Assembly (NCBI GenBank): GCA_021815655.1
Contig: JAKAGJ010000069.1
Span: forward strand, 1 to 8,119
Length of the DNA stretch: 8,119 nucleotides
Direction: 5' to 3'
Source: Deltaproteobacteria bacterium
Lineage (GTDB): Bacteria; Desulfobacterota; Desulfarculia; Desulfarculales; Desulfarculaceae
In this document: positions 1 through 7,234 of the stretch, in pieces
Numbering within the stretch: the stretch's first letter is position 1
Layout of the letters: every line of letters starts with the position of its first letter
Position numbers and translations under genes: made by a program
Notes under the pieces: model-generated
What the model was told of the DNA's origin: nothing
Database searches by the model: none
What the model saw: the letters and a program-made list of their open reading frames with translations, nothing else

Positions 1-2034
1 ATGGGGCTGACCCTCGCCGGCCTGCGCTTGCCCGGCTACCTGGCGGTCCTGGGGGCCAAGCTGGCCATCTGCCTGATGATATGGCGGGAGTTCCGCGACC
101 GGCGCTATCTGGCCGCCTCGCTGGCCCTGGTGGCGTTCCTGGCCCCCCTCAATGAGCTGGCGCGCCTGGGCACCCTGGACCCGGTGCAACTGTTCATCAT
201 CTGCCTCACCCTGCTGGCCCTGCCCTGGGCCGAGGCGCGGGGCGGCTGGGCCTGGCTGTTGGCCGCCCTGGCCGGGGCCCTGACCATCGTCTACAAGCAG
301 GCGGCCCTGTTGTGGCCCTTCCTGCCTCTGGTCTTCATGTACCTCAAGTGGCGGCTGGCCGAGGCCCCGGCCCCCCGCCTGGATCTGCCCCAGGGCCAGC
401 GCCGCCTGCTGGCCCTGCTGCGCCCCTGGCTGGTCTGGCTGCCCTGGGCCGTGCTCTTGGCAAACGCCTTCCTGATATCTTCGCCCTGGGCCGACCGCGC
501 CAGCCTGCTGGCCTGGCCCCTGGGGCTTCTGGCCTATCACGGCCTCTATCTGGCCCTGGGGCTGTTGGCCCTGGAGGGCGGCCGGCCCGGCCGCTGGACC
601 TGGGCCTGGCTGGCCGCCCTGGCCGCCGGGGCCGTCCTGCTCATGCTGGGGGCGGCCCTGATCGGCCCGGGGCCGGCGGCGGTCTGGCTGCGCAACCTTT
701 TCCCCCTGCTGGCCCTGGCCTACTTCCCCCTGCGCGAGGCCATCTTCCGCGAGCGACGCGCCCTCTGGGCCGGCCGGCCGGGGCCCGTGCTCTGGACCCT
801 GGCCAGCCTCGGCCTGGCCGGCGCGGCCTATCTGCTCATCTGGGTGCGACCCCACCTCGACGGCATGCTCTACTTCATCTGGCGCATGTTCGGGGTCTCG
901 GCCCGGCTCCTGCCGCCGGCCTTCGTCAACCAGATACTGGACCACGCCCTGGACCTGTTCAGCGTCACCTGGCGGCTGGAAAACGACCAGATACTCAGCT
1001 TCCACGGCCTGTGGCTCTTCGGGCTGATCGGCCTGGCCATGGCCCTTTCGCTGCTCAAGCGCCCCCGGCCCAGCGACGGCGAGGTGCTCTTCATCGCCGG
1101 CCTGGGGCTGTGGTTCTTCCAGACCATCTTCTACGACATGATCTGGCATCGTTACTACGGGCTGATCCCCCTGGGATGCTATGGCCTGTGCAAGCTCTTC
1201 CACCTGGCCTGGCGCTGGCGCGAGCAAAGGCTGGTGGAGAGCTTCAGCCTGGGCCGGGCCCTGGTCTTCGGTTACGGCATCTATCTGCTCATCGCCCGCT
1301 TCCTGCACCCCCTGGCCCACCAGGAGGCGGGCAGGCACTTCCCCCTTGCCCTGGGCCTGGTCCTCCTGGGCATGGGCCTGTTCTGGCTAATCGTGGCCCG
1401 CCGGGCGCGGCCGGCCCTGGCCGGCCTGGCTCTCCTGGGGCTGATGTTCCTGCCGCCGGCCCTGGGCCACGCCCACCGCCTGTTCACGGACGTGAGCCAC
1501 GGCATCCGCGACACCTCCCGGGAACTGGGCCGCCTGGCTGGCGACGCCCGGGTGATCGGCATGTACGAGTACGCCCTCTACAACCGCACCGAGAATGGCT
1601 ACCTGGGCAACTGGCGGGGCCAGTTCAAACCCGCCGGCTTCCGCTGGGAGGGCCGGCCGGTGGAGTCGCTCCAACAGGCGGTCCAGGCCGACCTGGAGAG
1701 CTCGGCCCGGGCGCGGTTGTTCTGGCGGCTGGACCAGTGTTACCCCGGCTTCCTCAAGCGCTGGGAGCTGCCGCCGGACTACGCCCGGCGCTATCACAGC
1801 TCCTGGCTGGTCAGCACCCCCGACCGTCCCTGCCCGCGCCACCTGGTGCTGGGGGCCGGCGAGGAGCGGGTCTACATCCACCCGGGCGTGCTGGCCTGGC
1901 TGGAGAGCTATGGCCCGGCGCCCTACCAGCCGGCGGGGCCGCCCCTGGATCTGCGCCTCCGGCCGCGCACTGACCAGCCGGGCGTCGAGGGCGTGCTGCG
2001 CCTGCCCCGCCTGGGCCCCCGGCCAGCCCCCTAG
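1..2034 (+). CDS. Polytopic membrane protein, probable GT-C-type glycosyltransferase (5' partial)
   Basis: The frame is open from the first base and encodes 677 residues. About 14 to 16 hydrophobic segments fill residues 10-490, followed by a mostly soluble tail (about 490-677) that should face the periplasm. The pattern is that of membrane glycosyltransferases using lipid-linked sugar donors (GT-C fold, the group that includes ArnT/PMT-like enzymes). An LDPVQLF stretch at residues 59-65 and a WHRYY stretch at 382-386 recall positions often conserved in that group, but I cannot name the family or substrate. The N-terminal membrane segment and the acidic first loop (DD/DE/ED) usual for GT-C enzymes are absent. 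The ATG at base 1 also has no visible ribosome site, so the true start probably lies upstream. Codon use is strongly GC3-biased, as in its neighbours. The alternative is an unclassified polytopic envelope protein. Certain: coding, membrane. Uncertain: enzyme class. Confidence 0.72.
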   Translation: MGLTLAGLRLPGYLAVLGAKLAICLMIWREFRDRRYLAASLALVAFLAPLNELARLGTLDPVQLFIICLTLLALPWAEARGGWAWLLAALAGALTIVYKQAALLWPFLPLVFMYLKWRLAEAPAPRLDLPQGQRRLLALLRPWLVWLPWAVLLANAFLISSPWADRASLLAWPLGLLAYHGLYLALGLLALEGGRPGRWTWAWLAALAAGAVLLMLGAALIGPGPAAVWLRNLFPLLALAYFPLREAIFRERRALWAGRPGPVLWTLASLGLAGAAYLLIWVRPHLDGMLYFIWRMFGVSARLLPPAFVNQILDHALDLFSVTWRLENDQILSFHGLWLFGLIGLAMALSLLKRPRPSDGEVLFIAGLGLWFFQTIFYDMIWHRYYGLIPLGCYGLCKLFHLAWRWREQRLVESFSLGRALVFGYGIYLLIARFLHPLAHQEAGRHFPLALGLVLLGMGLFWLIVARRARPALAGLALLGLMFLPPALGHAHRLFTDVSHGIRDTSRELGRLAGDARVIGMYEYALYNRTENGYLGNWRGQFKPAGFRWEGRPVESLQQAVQADLESSARARLFWRLDQCYPGFLKRWELPPDYARRYHSSWLVSTPDRPCPRHLVLGAGEERVYIHPGVLAWLESYGPAPYQPAGPPLDLRLRPRTDQPGVEGVLRLPRLGPRPAP

Positions 2035-2065
2035 GCCCACCGCCGGCGCGGGGTGGGGCGCTTTT
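2035..2065 (+). terminator. Terminator-like hairpin after the membrane protein gene
   Basis: Directly after the TAG stop, GCCCACC (2035-2041) pairs with GGTGGGGC (2052-2059), leaving one bulged G and a GC-rich loop. The hairpin is followed by GC and then a run of four T (2062-2065). The position and shape suit a weak intrinsic terminator. The short T run and the bulge keep the confidence moderate. Confidence 0.4.
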
Positions 2066-2119
2066 GCTGGGCCGCGCCCGGCCGGCCGGGCTATCATGGG
2101 GCCCAGCAGCCCAACCCAC

Positions 2120-2124
2120 GGAGG
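2120..2124 (+). promoter_or_regulatory. Ribosome binding site deciding the dipeptidase start
   Basis: GGAGG sits 11 nt before the ATG at 2136. The frame is also open upstream from a TTG at 2064, but that extension would add 24 charged and polar residues before a clean signal peptide. The 2136 start is therefore preferred. The spacing is slightly long. Confidence 0.6.
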
Positions 2125-2135
2125 ATGATGCCGCC

Positions 2136-2906
2136 ATGCGCCGCCCGACCATCACGCTGGCCGCTTGCCTGTGCCTGCTCGCCTGCCTGGCCGCCCAGGC
2201 CCTGGCCGCGCCCCTGGACCCCAGGGTCCGGCCGGCCGACTTCGTGGACATTGGCGAGGTCCTGCCCGGGGTGGTGCTGGACATCCGCTACTTCACCCCG
2301 CACAACTTCGTGGGGCGGCCCATAAACGGCTACCTGGCCCCCAAGTGCCTGCTCACCCGCCGGGCGGCCCAGGCCCTCAAGGGCGTACAGGCCCAGCTCC
2401 TGCCCATGGGCCTGGCGCTCAAGATATACGACTGCTACCGCCCCCAGCGCGCCGTGGACCACTTCGCGGCCTGGGCCCGCGACCTGGGCGACAAGCTGGC
2501 CAAGACCGAGTTCTATCCCACGGTGGACAAGGCCGACCTTTTCCCCAAGGGCTACATCGCCCTGAAGTCCGGCCACAGCCGTGGTTCCACGGTGGACCTG
2601 ACCATCGTGCCCCTGCCCGTCCCCGCCCAGCCGGACTGGGACCCGGCCCGCCAGGTGGAGTGCTTCCGGCCGGCCGCCATGCGCTTCAAGGACAACGGCC
2701 TGGACATGGGCGGCGGCTTCGACTGCTTCGGCGAGGTCTCCCACACCGCCAACCCGGCCGTGCCCCCCCAGCAAAGGGCCAACCGCCTGCTGCTCAGGTC
2801 GCTGATGGACCACGCCGGCTTCAAGAACCTGGACGAGGAGTGGTGGCACTACACCCTGCGCGACGAGCCCCATCCCGACGCCTACTTCGACTTCCCAGTG
2901 CAATGA
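2136..2906 (+). CDS. ddpX: D-alanyl-D-alanine dipeptidase, VanX/DdpX family, exported
   Basis: This 256-residue zinc dipeptidase of the M15 (VanX/DdpX) family hydrolyses free D-Ala-D-Ala. Visible family signatures, numbered from the chosen start, are YDCYRPQRAV at 98-107 with R102 (equivalent to the transition-state Arg of VanX), SGHSRGSTVD at 145-154 with zinc ligands H147 and D154, and EEWWH at 234-238 with catalytic E235 and zinc ligand H238. LDMGGGFD at 189-196 also fits the family. Residues 1-24 form a signal peptide: a basic start, a hydrophobic core and ALA before the probable cleavage site. An LLAC stretch (14-17) makes a lipoprotein alternative possible. Length and motifs are complete, so it should be active in the periplasm, probably in peptidoglycan turnover or D-Ala-D-Ala use. 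There are no vanH, vanA or vanRS genes nearby, so vancomycin resistance is not implied. The symbol is by family resemblance. Confidence 0.9.
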   Translation: MRRPTITLAACLCLLACLAAQALAAPLDPRVRPADFVDIGEVLPGVVLDIRYFTPHNFVGRPINGYLAPKCLLTRRAAQALKGVQAQLLPMGLALKIYDCYRPQRAVDHFAAWARDLGDKLAKTEFYPTVDKADLFPKGYIALKSGHSRGSTVDLTIVPLPVPAQPDWDPARQVECFRPAAMRFKDNGLDMGGGFDCFGEVSHTANPAVPPQQRANRLLLRSLMDHAGFKNLDEEWWHYTLRDEPHPDAYFDFPVQ

Positions 2907-2924
2907 GCGGCCCGGCCGGCGCAT

Positions 2925-2954
2925 TTGTCCGCCAGGGGGAGCGGTGTTTGTAAT
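2925..2954 (+). promoter_or_regulatory. Candidate sigma-70-type promoter for the heme sensor gene
   Basis: TTGTCC (2925-2930) and TGTAAT (2949-2954) are separated by 18 bp and match the -35 consensus in 4 of 6 positions and the -10 consensus in 5 of 6. They lie in a locally AT-richer patch of an otherwise very GC-rich region, 19 bp after the dipeptidase stop and about 80 bp before the next start. This suggests the sensor gene can be transcribed separately. Predicted by eye only. Confidence 0.4.
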
Positions 2955-3021
2955 ATCATGTTTTCGTGAGACCAATCAGCCCGCCTCCAGCGCCGTCCGC
3001 GGGTGGGGCGTCAACCCAGCG

Positions 3022-3028
3022 GGAAAGG
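3022..3028 (+). promoter_or_regulatory. Ribosome binding site deciding the heme sensor start
   Basis: The purine-rich GGAAAGG lies 7 nt before the ATG at 3036. An in-frame GTG at 3003 would add 11 polar residues ahead of the membrane anchor and has no such site before it. The ATG is therefore preferred. Confidence 0.5.
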
Positions 3029-3035
3029 CATCCGC

Positions 3036-4274
3036 ATGTTGGCCAAGGGCCTGACCTCCCGCGCCATCCTGATCCTGGCCGTGGTGCTCCTGTTCTCCCT
3101 GGCGGGGGTGGCCGTGGTCTGGCTGGTGCGCGACCAGATGCACCGCGAGGCCCTGGACCAGGCCCGCGAGAGGGCCCGCAACCTCCTGGACCGCAACCTG
3201 GCCATCCACACCTATTTCAGCCACCAGCTCAAGCCCAAGGTCTTTCAGATCAGCGACAAGTGCATGCCCGCCGACCATTTCGAGCCGGCCTGGATGTCCT
3301 CCACCTACGCCGTGCGCGGCATAGACCGGTATTTCGACCAACTGGCCAAGCGGGACTACTACTACAAGGAATGCGCCATCAACGCGCGCAGCCCCCAGAA
3401 CGAGGCCGACGACTATGAGCGGGCCTTCATCGAACAGATGAAGGCCGACCCCCGGTTGCAGGAGCGCAGCGACCTGCGTCTGCTGGAGGGCCGGCCCTAC
3501 TTCGTGTTCCTGCGCCGGGGCGAGTCCATGGAGGCCGATTGCCTGCGCTGCCACAGCCAGCCGGACCGGGCCCCCCGCGAGCTTGTGGAGCGCTACGGCC
3601 CCCTTCGCAGCTTTGGCCGCAGCCAGGGCGAACTGGTCTCGGCCATATCCATCCGGGTGCCCCTGGCGGCGGCCTATGCCCGCAACAGCCACGTGGTATG
3701 GCAGCTCTCGGCCCTGCTCCTGGGGGTGCTGGCCGTGCTGGTCCTGGCCATCTTCCTGCTCAACCGCCACCTCTTCCTGCGCCCCCTGAACTCCCTGCGC
3801 GCCCAGGCCGAGGCCATGGGCTCCGGCGGCGGCCACCTGGGCGAGCAGGTGGCCCCGGTCTTCGGCCGGGACTGGGACGAGCTGGTGCGGGCCTTCAACC
3901 GCATGTCGGCCAACCTGAAGGCCTCCCAGGACGAGTTGGAGCGGCGGGTGCGCCAGCGCACCGAGGGGCTCAAGGCCACCACCCTGGCCCTGGAGGAGGA
4001 GGTGGCCCAGCGCCGGGCGGCCGAGGATGAGAAGGAGAAGCTCATCGCCGAGCTGCGCCAGGCCCTCTCGGAGGTCAAGCAACTCGGCGGGCTCTTGCCC
4101 ATCTGCGCCCACTGCAAGAAGATCCGGGACGACCAGGGCTACTGGCAACGGCTGGAAACCTACATCCACACCCACACCGACGCCAACTTCAGCCACGGCA
4201 TCTGCCCGGACTGCATCAAGGAGATCTACCCCGGCCTGGACCTGGACGACCCCGGCAAGCCGCCCCGCCCCTGA
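3036..4274 (+). CDS. Tll0287-like (DUF3365) c-type heme membrane sensor with HAMP and CxxC...CxxC C-terminal module
   Basis: The protein has 412 residues. In order: a first membrane helix (about 8-31); a periplasmic domain (about 32-220) resembling the Tll0287/DUF3365 family, with a CLRCH heme-c attachment motif at 169-173; a second membrane helix (about 221-243); a HAMP-like segment (about 243-295); a charged coiled coil (about 295-350); and a compact C-terminal module (350-400) with C357/C360 and C390/C393. The module (start GGLLPICAHC, end HGICPDC) is one I recall at the ends of many PAS and response-regulator proteins in deltaproteobacteria; its function is unknown to me. The cysteine pairs suggest a bound metal. 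Similar heme sensors perceive redox state, NO or other ligands, but the ligand here cannot be read. No histidine kinase, GGDEF, EAL or chemotaxis signalling domain is present, so how the signal leaves the protein is unclear. Heme-c attachment requires periplasmic maturation. Confidence 0.85.
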   Translation: MLAKGLTSRAILILAVVLLFSLAGVAVVWLVRDQMHREALDQARERARNLLDRNLAIHTYFSHQLKPKVFQISDKCMPADHFEPAWMSSTYAVRGIDRYFDQLAKRDYYYKECAINARSPQNEADDYERAFIEQMKADPRLQERSDLRLLEGRPYFVFLRRGESMEADCLRCHSQPDRAPRELVERYGPLRSFGRSQGELVSAISIRVPLAAAYARNSHVVWQLSALLLGVLAVLVLAIFLLNRHLFLRPLNSLRAQAEAMGSGGGHLGEQVAPVFGRDWDELVRAFNRMSANLKASQDELERRVRQRTEGLKATTLALEEEVAQRRAAEDEKEKLIAELRQALSEVKQLGGLLPICAHCKKIRDDQGYWQRLETYIHTHTDANFSHGICPDCIKEIYPGLDLDDPGKPPRP

Positions 4275-4287
4275 GCTGGCCAGCCTC

Positions 4288-4315
4288 TTGACCAGCCTTC
4301 CCGGGAGGTTGCAAT
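4288..4315 (+). promoter_or_regulatory. Candidate sigma-70-type promoter upstream of clpB
   Basis: TTGACC (4288-4293) is a 5 of 6 match to the -35 consensus. With a 16-bp spacer the -10 would be TGCAAT (4310-4315), a 4 of 6 match. It begins 13 bp after the sensor stop codon. If used, the clpB leader would be roughly 160 nt long. I do not see a clear heat-shock sigma-32 box (CTTGAA with CCCCAT) in this gap. Confidence 0.35.
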
Positions 4316-4338
4316 CCACCTTCCCGTGCTTACTTTTT

Positions 4339-4354
4339 TGGTACCCTGGAAGCA
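4339..4354 (+). promoter_or_regulatory. Possible sigma-54 (-24/-12) motif upstream of clpB
   Basis: TGGTACC at 4339-4345 is followed, after four bases, by AAGCA at 4350-4354. This gives the hallmark GG-N10-GC spacing (GG at 4340-4341, GC at 4352-4353). A run of six T precedes it. The -12 half deviates (AAGC rather than TTGC), so this is a weak candidate that may be fortuitous. Confidence 0.25.
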
Positions 4355-4398
4355 TGGCGCGCCGAGGGCCCGCGAGGGGCCGCGCGACAAGGCCAAGG

Positions 4399-4432
4399 GC
4401 AAAAGCCCAAGCCGCAGGCTTGGGCCCTTTGC
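4399..4432 (+). promoter_or_regulatory. Strong stem-loop in the sensor-clpB gap (leader hairpin or terminator)
   Basis: GCCCAAGCC (4405-4413) and GGCTTGGGC (4417-4425) form a perfect 9-bp stem with a GCA loop. It is extended by GCAAA (4399-4403) pairing with TTTGC (4428-4432) across a small internal loop, giving about 14 bp in total. On the + strand it is followed by only TTTGC, so it is a poor intrinsic terminator in that direction. On the - strand the core is followed by TTTTGC, which is somewhat better. It lies 53 nt before clpB, so it may be a 5' leader structure, or it may insulate clpB from the sensor transcript. Confidence 0.6.
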
Positions 4433-4471
4433 TGCCCATCCGGGGGCCAAGAGGGCAGACAACCCGACATA

Positions 4472-4479
4472 GGGGAGGA
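4472..4479 (+). promoter_or_regulatory. Strong ribosome binding site of clpB
   Basis: GGGGAGGA ends 5 nt before the ATG at 4485. It is the best Shine-Dalgarno sequence in the window and fits a highly expressed chaperone. The short AT-rich spacer (TTTAT) should leave the start region unstructured. Confidence 0.8.
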
Positions 4480-4484
4480 TTTAT

Positions 4485-7069
<2,585 letters not shown>

Positions 7070-7070
<1 letters not shown>

Positions 7071-7084
7071 GCGCTGGTCGCGCC
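7070..7084 (+). other. Small hairpin overlapping the clpB stop codon
   Basis: GGCGC (7070-7074) and GCGCC (7080-7084) form a perfect 5-bp stem with a TGGTC loop, starting at the last base of the clpB stop codon. No T run follows, so it is not a standard intrinsic terminator. It could act as a 3'-end structure with Rho, or be chance in GC-rich DNA. Confidence 0.3.
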
Positions 7085-7139
7085 CGCCGGATCATCGGAT
7101 TGGGGCCTCCACCTCATTTTGACTGATTTCGCTGTGAGA

Positions 7140-7160
7140 TGGGCCGGCTCTTGCTATAAT
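7140..7160 (+). promoter_or_regulatory. Promoter of the Tim44 gene: extended -10 box overlapping a sigma-54-like motif
   Basis: A perfect TATAAT at 7155-7160 is preceded by TGC (7152-7154 reads TGC), giving a consensus extended -10. No good -35 lies 16-18 bp upstream, which extended -10 promoters tolerate. The same DNA also reads as a -24/-12 element: TGGGCCG (7140-7146), four bases, then TTGCT (7151-7155), with GG and GC exactly 10 bp apart. That is about 10 of 12 consensus positions. The two readings overlap, so one or both may be used. The predicted start is near 7167, giving a leader of about 68 nt. Confidence 0.6.
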
Positions 7161-7170
7161 TGATCCGCGT

Positions 7171-7189
7171 GGCCCCCTGGCCGGGGGCC
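7171..7189 (+). promoter_or_regulatory. Perfect GC hairpin at the 5' end of the Tim44 gene leader
   Basis: GGCCCCC (7171-7177) and GGGGGCC (7183-7189) form a perfect 7-bp, all-GC stem with a TGGCC loop. It begins about 11 bp after the -10 box, so it would sit almost at the very 5' end of the transcript. No T run follows, which argues against a terminator. A 5'-end mRNA stabilising hairpin is the simplest reading. Confidence 0.5.
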
Positions 7190-7234
7190 GGGAACCCTCA
7201 ACCCATTTCCAATAGCCAAAAAGAGAGACCCGAC

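Noticed and set aside
312..1973. 553-codon overlapping frame on the + strand inside the membrane protein gene
   Set aside because: It is Pro, Gly, Ala and Arg-rich with no domain and lies out of frame with a clearly hydrophobic membrane protein. A high-GC artefact.
2068..2083. GG-N10-GC motif before the dipeptidase gene as a sigma-54 promoter
   Set aside because: The surrounding sequence is almost entirely G and C, the -12 half lacks TT, and only the invariant bases fit. Chance is the better explanation.
2136..2906. Vancomycin-resistance gene
   Set aside because: VanX homology alone does not imply resistance. No vanH, vanA or vanRS is nearby, and the protein appears exported rather than cytoplasmic.
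1387..2975. Long antisense frames opposite the membrane protein and dipeptidase genes
   Set aside because: Repetitive composition, no motifs and no ribosome site. The sense strand holds a dipeptidase with an intact active site.
4275..4484. CIRCE or sigma-32 heat-shock element for clpB
   Set aside because: No TTAGCACTC/GAGTGCTAA inverted repeat and no CTTGAA with CCCCAT at proper spacing. CTTGACC at 4287-4293 has no matching -10 of that type.
7119..7160. TTGACT (7119-7124) as the -35 box paired with TATAAT (7155-7160)
   Set aside because: The spacer would be 30 bp, far outside the usable range. The extended -10 reading is preferred.
7071..7234. Intrinsic terminator for clpB
   Set aside because: The hairpin at 7070-7084 has no T run, and the TTTT at 7117-7120 has no stem directly before it. 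No standard terminator can be supported.
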